Of a DNA stretch of 64,000 nt, positions 27,566-35,525 are shown in pieces (position 1 is the stretch's first letter; each line of letters starts with the position of its first letter). The translations under genes were made by a program, and so were the position numbers. A model generated the notes under the pieces. That model worked only from the letters and a program-made list of their open reading frames with translations. It was not told the origin of the DNA and did no database searches. Source of the DNA: Dongia rigui (GTDB lineage Bacteria > Pseudomonadota > Alphaproteobacteria > Dongiales > Dongiaceae); contig NZ_JAXCLX010000001.1 of the NCBI RefSeq assembly GCF_034044635.1, positions 992,001-1,056,000 on the forward strand, in the 5' to 3' direction.

Positions 27566-28030
27566 ATGCGTTCCTACGATCTTTCCCCCCTTTTCCGCTC
27601 GACCGTTGGTTTTGATCGCCTGTCGCGCCTGATGGATTCTGCCTCGCGCGTCGATGAAGCCCAACTCGCCTACCCGCCCTACAACATCGAGCAGAGCGCC
27701 GAGGATGCCTATCGCATCACCATGGCGGTCGCGGGTTTCACCGACAGCGAATTGACCATCACCGCGCAGGAGAACCAGCTCGTCGTTTCCGGCAAGCCGA
27801 CCAAAACGGATGAGGGCAAGAGCTATCTCCATCGCGGCATCGCCGGGCGCGCGTTCGAGCGCCGCTTCGAGCTCGCGGACCACATTCGCGTCACCGGTGC
27901 CGAGCTGGTCAATGGACTGCTGCATATCGATCTGAAGCGCGAAGTGCCGGAAGCGATGAAGCCCCGCACCATCGCCATCAACAGCGGCAGCAAAGCCCAG
28001 CCGCAGGTGATCGAGAACAAGGCCGCCTGA
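27566..28030 (+). CDS. ibpA: Small heat-shock protein Hsp20 (IbpA-like)
   Basis: 154 residues starting MRSYDLSPLFRSTVGFDRL, the standard IbpA-type N-terminus. An alpha-crystallin domain follows (YRITMAVAGFTDSELTI to GLLHIDLKREVPEAMKPR), including the conserved RAFERRFEL. It is an ATP-independent holdase for unfolding proteins. ATG 27566 is chosen because GGAGG is 8 nt upstream; ATG 27560 is too close. Expression is predicted to depend on an RpoH promoter and a ROSE thermometer. Confidence 0.95.
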   Translation: MRSYDLSPLFRSTVGFDRLSRLMDSASRVDEAQLAYPPYNIEQSAEDAYRITMAVAGFTDSELTITAQENQLVVSGKPTKTDEGKSYLHRGIAGRAFERRFELADHIRVTGAELVNGLLHIDLKREVPEAMKPRTIAINSGSKAQPQVIENKAA

Positions 28031-28052
28031 AAAGCGAGAGCCTGAAAAAGCG

Positions 28053-28095
28053 GAGGGCCGCTAACCGGTTTCCCGGTTGCGGCCCTCTCATTTTT
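28053..28095 (+). terminator. Rho-independent terminator after the Hsp20 gene
   Basis: GAGGGCCGC (28053-28061) pairs with GCGGCCCTC (28079-28087), with an inner AACCGG/CCGGTT stem, followed by TCATTTTT. Confidence 0.85.
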
Positions 28096-28099
28096 GTAA

Positions 28100-28271
28100 A
28101 GCCTCAGACCTGTCTAACTTGTCGCAGCCGAAAGTTAGGAGGGGTTAGGACACCCGTCAAGCATGATTCATCGCTTGACATGATCGCGCGCGATTTCGTG
28201 ATGCGATTGTGAAATCCTAAGCGATCGCGTCGTGATTTGAACGCACCGCAAACGCCCAAAATTTGTTTGTA
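28100..28271. other. Non-coding region with several inverted repeats
   Basis: No gene is supported. It contains CTAACTT/AAGTTAG arms (28114-28120 with 28132-28138) and a perfect GTCAAGC/GCTTGAC palindrome (28156-28162 with 28173-28179) overlapping a TTGACA (28175-28180). A 13-nt sequence at 28109-28121 recurs inverted at 28305-28317. It may hold regulatory sites for the flanking small RNA or for an unseen transcript. Confidence 0.35.
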
Positions 28272-28378
28272 TAAAAACAAATCCGCCGGCACGAAGGCCG
28301 GCGGCAAGTTAGACAGGGAGGCATGAAACTGGATCAGAGAGATCCAGGAGAGGAAGGACCAGGTCCTTCCTGACTGCC
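28272..28378 (-). ncRNA. Candidate small RNA with anti-Shine-Dalgarno motifs
   Basis: On the minus strand, three compact hairpins follow one another: 28362-28371 with 28351-28360 (10 bp), 28341-28347 with 28329-28335 (7 bp, loop TCTCT), and a terminator stem 28297-28304 with 28283-28290 (8 bp) followed by ATTTGTTTTT. Between the stems are single-stranded CTCTCCT and GCCTCCCTG segments, complementary to ribosome sites. CCTATTTT just upstream (about 28384-28391) could be the -10. CCUCC-type loops are typical of several alphaproteobacterial trans-acting small RNAs. The start is approximate and the transcript is unproven. Confidence 0.45.
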
Positions 28379-28465
28379 AAAATAGGCCCCGCGCGTGAAC
28401 AAACAGTTAACGCCGCAATCTTTTTTCCGACTTCCGCCGGCCGGTTTATTTTCCTGAACGATCGT

Positions 28466-28648
28466 TCAACTTTTGAACAGGCTTTCAGCCGCGGCGAGGT
28501 GCTTTTTCTTCTTCGCCATGTCGGCTTCGACCCGGGTGATCTCGTCCCGCAATTCCTCGATATAGGCCGCCAGTTCCTCGACCCCCAGGGGCTCCAGATT
28601 CCGCTTCTGCGGTTTCTTGGTTTTGGGTTCCAGATCGTCCATGTCCAT
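28466..28648 (-). CDS. DUF1192 family small protein
   Basis: 60 residues, highly charged: a basic start (PKTKKPQKRNLEPLG), then a short coiled-coil helix (VEELAAYIEELRDEITRVEA) and a KKKKHLAAAESLF end. This matches DUF1192, a short alphaproteobacterial family of unknown function. It is divergent from the quinone oxidoreductase gene, a neighbourhood I recognise from related genomes. The minus-strand terminator at 28283-28304 lies downstream. Confidence 0.85.
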   Translation of the reverse strand: MDMDDLEPKTKKPQKRNLEPLGVEELAAYIEELRDEITRVEADMAKKKKHLAAAESLFKS

Positions 28649-28752
28649 CGGCGGCCTCCCAGCGTCTGCTTGGCCGTGACTTTAGCGGCAGGGCTTGCCA
28701 ATTGCCATGGCGGGCGGGTACCTCGGGGGACCCATTGACGAGGAATACCCAC

Positions 28753-29751
28753 ATGACTGCCCTGCCCAGCGAGATGACGGCCATCGAGATCACCAGCTTC
28801 GGCGGCCCCGAGGTGTTGAAGCCGGCCAAGCGACCGCTGCCCGTCTTGGGGGAGGGCGAGGTGCTGATCAAGGTGGCAGCGGCCGGGATCAACCGTCCCG
28901 ACGTCTTGCAGCGCACCGGCGGCTACGCGCCGCCGCCAGGTGCCTCGGATCTGCCGGGGCTCGAAGTCGCCGGTGAGATCGTGGCGGTGAAGGGCAATGT
29001 CGGCGCCTGGAAGGTTGGCGACAAGGTGACGGCCTTGGTGGCAGGCGGCGGTTATGCCGAATACGCCGCAGCGCCGGCACCGCAATGCCTTGCCGTGCCG
29101 AAAGGCTTCGACATGGTGCATGCGGCGGCACTGCCGGAAACGTTCTTCACGGTCTGGACCAATGTCTTCCAGCGCGGTGCTTTGAAACAAGGCGAGACGT
29201 TCCTGATCCATGGTGGATCGAGCGGCATCGGCACGACGGCGATCCAACTCGCCTACCACTTCGGCGCCAAGGTGATCACGACCGTGGGCAGTGAAGAGAA
29301 GGCCAAGGCCTGCCGCGATCTCGGCGCCGATCTCGCGATCAACTACCGCACCACCGATTTCGCGGCCGAGGTGTTGAAGGCAACCGACAAAAAGGGGGCC
29401 GACCTGATCCTCGACATGGTGGGCGGCGATTACATCAACCGCAATCTCTCCTGCCTCGCCGTCGATGGGCGGATGGTCTTCATCGCCTTTCTGCAAGGAG
29501 CGAAGGCCGAGGTCAATTTCGCGCAGGTCATGATGAAGCGGCAGACCATCACCGGCTCCACTTTGCGCCCCCGCACGGTCGCCCAAAAGGCGGAGATCGC
29601 GGCGGAGCTCAAGGCCAAGGTCTGGCCCCTCCTCGACGCTGGTAAGGTGAAGCCGGTTCTCTACAAGACCTTCCCGCTGGCGGAGGCCGCCGAGGCCCAT
29701 CGCCTGATGGAATCGAGTGCTCATACAGGAAAGATCGTGCTGACCGTTTAG
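28753..29751 (+). CDS. NAD(P)H:quinone oxidoreductase (zinc-free MDR family)
   Basis: 332 residues. The GroES-like N-terminal domain (VLIKVAAAGINRPDVLQRTG) lacks zinc ligands. The nucleotide-binding domain has LIHGGSSGIGTTAIQLA. The family (PIG3/TP53I3-like, QorA) reduces quinones with NADPH. ATG 28753 follows GAGGAAT; an in-frame ATG at 28702 adds a non-conserved 17-residue start. It lies between DUF1192 (divergent) and the DUF1013 gene (207 nt downstream). Confidence 0.92.
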   Translation: MTALPSEMTAIEITSFGGPEVLKPAKRPLPVLGEGEVLIKVAAAGINRPDVLQRTGGYAPPPGASDLPGLEVAGEIVAVKGNVGAWKVGDKVTALVAGGGYAEYAAAPAPQCLAVPKGFDMVHAAALPETFFTVWTNVFQRGALKQGETFLIHGGSSGIGTTAIQLAYHFGAKVITTVGSEEKAKACRDLGADLAINYRTTDFAAEVLKATDKKGADLILDMVGGDYINRNLSCLAVDGRMVFIAFLQGAKAEVNFAQVMMKRQTITGSTLRPRTVAQKAEIAAELKAKVWPLLDAGKVKPVLYKTFPLAEAAEAHRLMESSAHTGKIVLTV

Positions 29752-29958
29752 CACGTTTTTTCAATAACTTAAATTCGCCAACGCCGGTTCCGGCAAAGAT
29801 TGCCCTTGGCAGTTTTAGGGGCGGATGGTATGTGCCTTTGTTGAGGGCCAGGGCTTTCGGCGCGACCATTCGCGCAGCCCGGCCGTTTTACCAACATGGT
29901 CAAGTCGTTGCTTGACCGCCCGACGGGGTTGCCGCCCCGTTGGCGAAGAGGAGTAGTC

Positions 29959-30612
29959 ATGACCCAGATCCTGATGCCCAAAGCCACGGCCGTTTGGCTG
30001 ATCGAGAACACGGCGCTGTCCTTCGAGCAGATCGGTGCCTTTTGCGGCCTGCATCCCTTGGAAGTCCAGGGCATCGCCGACGGCGAAGTGGCGATCGGCA
30101 TCGTCGGCCAGGACCCCACGGCCAACGGCCAGCTGACGGCGGAAGAGATCAAGCGTTGCGAGGGCGACACCAACGCCAATCTGAAGATGGCAAAGTCCGA
30201 CATCCCGCAGCCGCTCACCCGCACCAAGGGCCCGCGCTACACGCCGGTCTCGAAGCGTCAGGACAAGCCCGACGCGGTGGCCTGGCTCATCCGCCATCAC
30301 CCGGAATTGTCGGACGCGCAGGTCTCGCGCCTCATCGGCACGACCAAGCAGACCATCGCCGCCATCCGCGACCGCAGCCATTGGAACACCGCCAATCTGC
30401 GCCCGCGCGATCCCGTCCTGCTCGGCCTCTGCACCCAGACCGATCTCAACGCCGCGATCCTCAAGGCGCGGAAGGCCGCCGGCAAGCCGGCGACCCTCGA
30501 CCCCCTGCCCGGCCATGAACTGCCGGAAGAGCATCACGACCAGCCGAGCGGCGACGAAGGCAGCCAGTCGCGCTGGGGCGATCTGTCGGCGCTGTTCCCC
30601 AATAAGAACTAA
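29959..30612 (+). CDS. DUF1013 family protein (TrcR-like cell-cycle regulator)
   Basis: 217 residues. MPKATAVWLIENTALSFEQIG and FCGLHPLEVQGIADGEVAIG are characteristic of DUF1013, as is KPDAVAWLIRHHPELSDAQV with the helix-turn-helix-like RLIGTTKQTIAAIRDRSHWN. The family is alphaproteobacterial, and some databases name it TrcR, a cell-cycle transcriptional regulator. The C-terminus is acidic and disordered, ending in WGDLSALFP. ATG 29959 follows GAAGAGGAG. It converges with the MFS gene, 1 nt apart. Confidence 0.9.
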   Translation: MTQILMPKATAVWLIENTALSFEQIGAFCGLHPLEVQGIADGEVAIGIVGQDPTANGQLTAEEIKRCEGDTNANLKMAKSDIPQPLTRTKGPRYTPVSKRQDKPDAVAWLIRHHPELSDAQVSRLIGTTKQTIAAIRDRSHWNTANLRPRDPVLLGLCTQTDLNAAILKARKAAGKPATLDPLPGHELPEEHHDQPSGDEGSQSRWGDLSALFPNKN

Positions 30613-30613
30613 C

Positions 30614-31837
30614 CTACCTGCGAGACGTCGCCGCTTTCCGCAGCGGCGACGTCAACGCGATCAGGCCCGCAGCCAGGGCCACATTCAGCAGGGCGCCGAT
30701 GACCACGGCGCCCAAAGCTGTTTCTGGGCTGGCGTGTTCAATCAGGAAAGCCCCGATCGAGGGGGCTGCGGCCTGGGCAAAATTGCTGGGGCGCGCCAGC
30801 TTGCCCATGATCGGCGCGTAATCGGCGGGGCCGAAGAGCGACAGCGGCAGGGTGGCGCGGGCGATGGATTCGAGGCCGATGCCGGCGCCGTAGAAGACCA
30901 GCGTCACCGCGACGAGCGGAAAGCCCAGCCATAAAAGGCCCAATCCCAAGGCGACACACAGCACCGAGGCGAGCTTCGTCCAGATCGGGTGATGATACTT
31001 GCCAATGAGGCTTTCGATGAAGCGGGCGCCGACCTGCGATGGCCCGACCAGTGCGCCGAAGGTGACAGCAGCGCTGAGCGAAATGCCATCGGCCTGGAGC
31101 ATGGTGAGGAGATGGACCGAGATGACGGTCGATAGAAACGCCGAGAGGAGCGTGGTGAGCGCCAGCAGGATGAAAAGGCGGCGCGGCGGCAGATGGGCCG
31201 GTGCTTCATTTCTGCCGGCCGGTTCCGGCTCCGATGCGAGATCGGCGGTCTCCTTCGGCACGGCAAAGAGATGAAGTGGCAGGGTGATGCCAAGATGGAT
31301 GGCCATGAAGCAAAGACAGGCACCGCGCCAGCCGAAGCTTTCGACGAAGAAGGCAGCGAGCGGCCAGCCGAGCGTGCTGGCAAAGCCACCGAAGAGGGTG
31401 AGCGCGGTGATGAGATTGCGGGCGCCATGGCCATAGAGCCGCCCCAGCGTCGAGAAGGCGGGGTCGTAGAGCCCCGCCGCCATGCCGAGCCCCATCACCA
31501 CCCAGGAGATGAGGAAGACGACGATATTGGGGGCAAGACCCATGATGAGGAGGCCGGCCGCAAACAGCAGGCTGCCGGCGATGAGGACCGGCCGCCCGCC
31601 TCGCGCCTTGATGATGTGCCCGACGCGCGGCGCCACGAAGCCTGCAGCAAGCAGGCCCAGCGACAGGCCGGCCACGATCCAGGAGAAAGACCAACCGGTA
31701 TCCGTCGCAATCGGGCGCGCCAGCACCGCCAGCAGATAATAGGACGAGCCCCAGGCGAGGATCTGCGCGATGCCCAGCACAGGCACCAGCAGGCGCGGTG
31801 ACCGGCGCGGATCGGGACCAGCGTGGATGGCGGACAA
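30614..31837 (-). CDS. MFS transporter
   Basis: 407 residues, about 12 membrane helices. It has MFS landmarks: IAQILAWGSSYYLLAVLARP near the start, the loop 2-3 region APRVGHIIKARGGRPVLIAG and MGLGMAAGLYDPAFSTLGRLYG. The substrate is not evident. The reading frame runs far upstream without an in-frame ATG near the first helix; TTG 31837, with GAGG about 11 nt upstream, is the likely start. It is divergent from the FAD oxidase gene, so the pair may import and oxidise one substrate. Confidence 0.85.
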   Translation of the reverse strand: MSAIHAGPDPRRSPRLLVPVLGIAQILAWGSSYYLLAVLARPIATDTGWSFSWIVAGLSLGLLAAGFVAPRVGHIIKARGGRPVLIAGSLLFAAGLLIMGLAPNIVVFLISWVVMGLGMAAGLYDPAFSTLGRLYGHGARNLITALTLFGGFASTLGWPLAAFFVESFGWRGACLCFMAIHLGITLPLHLFAVPKETADLASEPEPAGRNEAPAHLPPRRLFILLALTTLLSAFLSTVISVHLLTMLQADGISLSAAVTFGALVGPSQVGARFIESLIGKYHHPIWTKLASVLCVALGLGLLWLGFPLVAVTLVFYGAGIGLESIARATLPLSLFGPADYAPIMGKLARPSNFAQAAAPSIGAFLIEHASPETALGAVVIGALLNVALAAGLIALTSPLRKAATSRR

Positions 31838-31971
31838 GATGGCGAGACCTCGGCAGGATGATAGGCGCACGCGATCTTGCCCAGATGCCGCGTGACGCGG
31901 CAAGCCATGCCCCGGGGCCGCGATTTCATGGCATATTGCCGCCCTCGCACGACGCTTTGGAGTGGTTTCCC

Positions 31972-33288
31972 TTGCCCAAGATCCGCCTGCTGCCGGCCGA
32001 TGATGCGACCAATGGCTGGCTGACACACTTGGCCCCGCGCGTGCCGAGACCGGCCCTGCAGGGGAGCATCGCAGCGGATTGGCTGGTGATCGGCGCCGGC
32101 TTTGCGGGCCTGGCAGCGGCGCGTCGCCTGGCCGAGAACCGTCCCAACGACCGGATCTTGCTGCTCGATGCACGCGCCGTGGCCGATGGGCCGTCGGGAC
32201 GTAATTCGGGCTTTGCCATCGACCTGCCGCATCATACCAGTGGCGATCTGCGCCATCTCGAGGGCGCCCGGCGCGCCTTGCGCCTCAACCAGCTTGCGAT
32301 CGATTATCTCGAGGCCAGCGTGAAGGCGCATGACATTCCTTGCCAATGGAGCCGCCAAGGCCAGGTCATGGCGGCCAGTGCCGCACTTGGCGAGGAACAG
32401 CTGGCGCATTTTCGCACCATGCTGGAGGCACTTGGTGAACCTTATGAGAGGTTGGACCGGCCGGCATTGGCGGCCCTGCTCGGCACCAGCTTTTACACCG
32501 AGGCGGTGCGCACGCCGGGGACGGTCCTGATGCAGCCTGCGGCATTGGTGCGCGGCCTTGCCGACACGCTGCCGCCCAATGTGACGCTCTATGAGAACAG
32601 CGCGGTGCTGGCGATCGATTACGGTGTCACCGTCACCGCGACGACAGCGACCGGCGAGGTTCGCGCGGCCAAGGTGATTCTCTGCGTCGACGGTTTCGCG
32701 CCGCAGTTCGATATCTATCGCCAACGGCTGTTCGGCCTGCGCATCTTTGCCAGCATCACGCGGCCATTGAGTGCTGCCGAACGCGCCGAGCTGGGCGCGG
32801 CGCCCGAATGGGGCATCCTGCCGGCAGCCCGCTTCGGTGGCGGCACCTTGCGCTATACGCAGGATGGACGGCTGCTGATCCGCTCATCCTATGCCTACAA
32901 GCCGTCGATGCAGGCCGATGCGGCGACCAATGACCGGATCGCACAGATTCATCGCCGCAAGTTCGACGCACGTTTCCCGGCGTTGAAGCATGTGCCTTTC
33001 GAGGCGACGTGGTCGGGCTTCTTGTGTCTTTCGAAGAATCTGGCGCCGGGCTTTGGCCGCCATCAGGCGAATGTCTTCTCGGCGGTGTGCCAGAACGGTG
33101 TCGGCGTCACCAAGGGCACGCAATCCGGCATCCTCATCGCCGATCTCGCCTGCGGCATCGACAACCCGCTGATCGCCGACATCGAAGCCCTCGGCCAACC
33201 CAGCCGCGTGCCACCGGAGCCGTTCCTGGGTCTCGGCGTGCGCGCCAACATCGCCTGGCAGGGGTGGTTGGCACGGAGTGAAACATAG
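31972..33288 (+). CDS. FAD-dependent oxidoreductase (DAO family)
   Basis: 438 residues with the FAD-binding fingerprint DWLVIGAGFAGLAAARRLAE near residue 35, the ATP/DAO-type segment GPSGRNSGFAIDLPHHT and a C-terminal QNGVGVTKGTQSGILIADLA. It resembles gamma-glutamylputrescine oxidase/OrdL-like amine oxidases, which oxidise C-N bonds; the substrate is not determined. The start is probably TTG 31972 preceded by TTTGGAGTGG. No ATG lies close upstream in frame. Confidence 0.88.
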   Translation: MPKIRLLPADDATNGWLTHLAPRVPRPALQGSIAADWLVIGAGFAGLAAARRLAENRPNDRILLLDARAVADGPSGRNSGFAIDLPHHTSGDLRHLEGARRALRLNQLAIDYLEASVKAHDIPCQWSRQGQVMAASAALGEEQLAHFRTMLEALGEPYERLDRPALAALLGTSFYTEAVRTPGTVLMQPAALVRGLADTLPPNVTLYENSAVLAIDYGVTVTATTATGEVRAAKVILCVDGFAPQFDIYRQRLFGLRIFASITRPLSAAERAELGAAPEWGILPAARFGGGTLRYTQDGRLLIRSSYAYKPSMQADAATNDRIAQIHRRKFDARFPALKHVPFEATWSGFLCLSKNLAPGFGRHQANVFSAVCQNGVGVTKGTQSGILIADLACGIDNPLIADIEALGQPSRVPPEPFLGLGVRANIAWQGWLARSET

Positions 33289-33366
33289 GCCTTTATTGTT
33301 TTCCCCTTTCCAGGCGCCGAAAGAACGCCCGCGAAGCATTTGGAAAACCAGACGCCGTCAGGAAAG

Positions 33367-34110
33367 TTAGATAGGGGTTGCCGCCGCCCAGATCGATTCA
33401 TAGGCGGCGATTTTTAGTGTGCCAATGTCACCTACTTCGATGATCGACGCTGGTGAGCGTTCCGCCAAGTGATTGAATGACTGTGTGAGACTCCACGCCC
33501 GCTTCTGATCGACGAAAATAGCGCGGTCATGCAAAGTCCTCGGCGGCGATAACCGAGCTTCGACGGGGCGTTTGGCACCATACTGCTTCACCCACAATTC
33601 TACCGCAGGCTTAAACGTCGGCTTCACGTCACGGCTGTCAGCCATTAGCCGCATCCTGACTCCCTCCGGCGCCCCAACAGCAAATACCTCTAGTACTTTA
33701 GAATCGAGATACGGATCTACAATCAGTATTTCAAGCTTCGCCTCGGCGAAGACTTTCGACACTGCCGCAAAAGCATCAAAGGCGTTGCCGGCTGCGATAA
33801 ATGCACCAGATTCCGAAGGAGCGATCTTCAATTCTAGGGCAGCCAAACGCCTCAGAAGCACCGACTGAACCGCCGAGATCGCTTGCTTCCTGATGAGAAA
33901 AGAAGCTCGATCATCCGCCTCGCGAATATGCGGTATTTGCGTAGTGAGTGTAGCGTGGTCGGCGGTATCCATCACGTTGCCTGGATCGACTGCTACCGCA
34001 TGAGCCGCGGCAAGCCATTGAAAAGTTCTCATGTCCGGTTCGTTGTTCATCATATCTGGCATGTCAGCGATCAGCTGCTTCAGCCTTGAGTACCTCTCTC
34101 GATTGTCCAT
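33367..34110 (-). CDS. PLD-like protein of unknown function, atypical composition
   Basis: 247 residues, no signal or membrane segment. The C-terminal half has a phospholipase-D-like layout: ILIVDPYLDSKVLEVFAVGA, VRMRLMADSR and LHDRAIFVDQKRAWSLTQSF. The second motif reads HDR-x-IFVD, not the catalytic HxK, as in a family found in phage-associated and defence-associated proteins. The N-terminal half is helical and unassigned. Codon use and GC are visibly lower than in neighbours, and the gene stands alone between two metabolic gene groups. Recent acquisition is likely; the function is unknown. Confidence 0.7.
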   Translation of the reverse strand: MDNRERYSRLKQLIADMPDMMNNEPDMRTFQWLAAAHAVAVDPGNVMDTADHATLTTQIPHIREADDRASFLIRKQAISAVQSVLLRRLAALELKIAPSESGAFIAAGNAFDAFAAVSKVFAEAKLEILIVDPYLDSKVLEVFAVGAPEGVRMRLMADSRDVKPTFKPAVELWVKQYGAKRPVEARLSPPRTLHDRAIFVDQKRAWSLTQSFNHLAERSPASIIEVGDIGTLKIAAYESIWAAATPI

Positions 34111-34196
34111 CGCCTCTCACTTCCACTCCTAGGTTGTGAGTAAGCTTGGCACACTTAGCAGGCTTGTGCCCAGTCGCGATTTTGCGAAGTGAGGAA

Positions 34197-35417
34197 TCAA
34201 GTCGCCGCCAGTTCCGGCGCTTGTCCCTTGTCCTTCAACACGAACACCATGATTCCGGCGAGGATGGCGAGGCCGATGGCGCTGAGCCAGATCCAGTCGA
34301 AGACCTGGAAGCGGTCGAAGATGAAGCCGCCGAAATAGGCACCGAGGGCGCCGCCCAGCGAATGGCCGGCGGAGATGAGGCCCATCGCGAGGCCCATGAC
34401 CCGCAGGCCCAGATGCGAGGCGACGAGGCTGGCGGTGGGCGGCACGGTGGCGTAATCGACGACACCAAAGAGGGCCGCAAACAGCAGCAGATTGCCAAGA
34501 TCGCCGCCGATATTGAGCAGCAAAATGTACGTGAAGCCGCGCAGCACGTAGATGCTGCCCAGCAGTACCACGCGGTTGACACGGTCGGTGAGCCACCCCG
34601 CCCCGATCATGCCCGCCATGTTGACAGCCGAGAGCAGGCCGTAAGCGGCAGCACTCGGCACCGGCCCGAAACCGCAGAACTGCGCATAGGGCATGAAATG
34701 GGTTTCGATGATTCCGGTTGTGGTGAAGCCGCAGAGGAAGAAGCTCCAGAAGAGAATGTGGAACGCCGGCCGGCGGATGATGAAGCCGAGATCGGTGGCG
34801 AAACTCGCTGGCGTCGGACGGTCGGCCTTCGCCGCGATGCCTTGCGGCTTCAGCATGATCCAGAGCAAGGGTGCCAGCAGCAGCGAGAGCGCACCCAAGC
34901 CGATGAAGCTCCAGCGCCAGTTCATCGCGGCAAGGATGAAGGCCACCACCGGCATGATCAGGAATTGGCCGCCCGTCGAGCCGGAGGTGGCAATCCCCAG
35001 CGCCAGGCCGCGACGCTGCTCGAAGAGGCGCGCAATCGCCGTTGAGACCACATGGGTTGCCACCACGCTGAAGCCGGGGCCGCAGATCCCGATGAAGGCG
35101 ATGGCGAAGAGAAAGCGGTTGTCGGTGAAGGCGATGACGAGGCTGCCGATGCCGCTCACGGCCAGACCGAAACTGAGCAGGGGCCGCACGCCATGTCGGT
35201 CGACCATGCGCCCGGCGATCGGCGCCAGGGCGGCCATGACGACGAGGGTGGCAGCGACGGTGCTGGAGACAAAGCCGCGCGACCAGCCGAGTTCCGCATC
35301 CCAGACCGGCATGACGAGGCCGATGCTGGCGCGGGCGGAAAAGGAGATGGCAAGCGCCAGGAAGGCGGCACCCACCACCAGCCAGGGCAGCAGGGATGTG
35401 CGTCGAGTGGCGATCAT
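34197..35417 (-). CDS. MFS transporter (OFA/oxalate-formate-like)
   Basis: 406 residues, about 12 membrane helices. MFS marks are VDRHGVRPLLSFGLAVSG in loop 2-3 and LFEQRRGLALGIATSGSTGG in helix 5, typical of monocarboxylate/OFA-type carriers. It is divergent from a LysR regulator with a palindromic operator between them, so it is probably controlled by that regulator. The substrate is unknown, perhaps an organic acid. ATG 35417 is chosen; the frame extends upstream antisense to the regulator gene. Confidence 0.9.
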   Translation of the reverse strand: MIATRRTSLLPWLVVGAAFLALAISFSARASIGLVMPVWDAELGWSRGFVSSTVAATLVVMAALAPIAGRMVDRHGVRPLLSFGLAVSGIGSLVIAFTDNRFLFAIAFIGICGPGFSVVATHVVSTAIARLFEQRRGLALGIATSGSTGGQFLIMPVVAFILAAMNWRWSFIGLGALSLLLAPLLWIMLKPQGIAAKADRPTPASFATDLGFIIRRPAFHILFWSFFLCGFTTTGIIETHFMPYAQFCGFGPVPSAAAYGLLSAVNMAGMIGAGWLTDRVNRVVLLGSIYVLRGFTYILLLNIGGDLGNLLLFAALFGVVDYATVPPTASLVASHLGLRVMGLAMGLISAGHSLGGALGAYFGGFIFDRFQVFDWIWLSAIGLAILAGIMVFVLKDKGQAPELAAT

Positions 35418-35500
35418 GGCGGGCCTGATTCTGCTGGCATTGCGATTGCCCCATATCGGCCCGGCCGGATCCTGGCGGCAAACCAGCAATATGGCGCGTG

Positions 35501-35519
35501 ACTTTAGCTGTGCTAAAGT
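35501..35519. promoter_or_regulatory. Palindromic LysR-type operator
   Basis: ACTTTAGC-TGT-GCTAAAGT, perfect 8-nt arms, 7 nt before the LysR gene start and 83 nt before the divergent MFS gene. It is probably the regulator's own binding site. Confidence 0.6.
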
Positions 35520-35525
35520 TGCTTC

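Noticed and set aside
28104-28307. Minus-strand ORF of 67 codons
   Set aside because: No family features, no ribosome site, and it overlaps the terminator and inverted repeats.
28323-28373. Short ORF with a good GGAGG before ATG (16 codons)
   Set aside because: Its codons coincide with two perfect hairpins and the GGAGG is the complement of the small RNA's anti-SD segment; better explained as part of that RNA.
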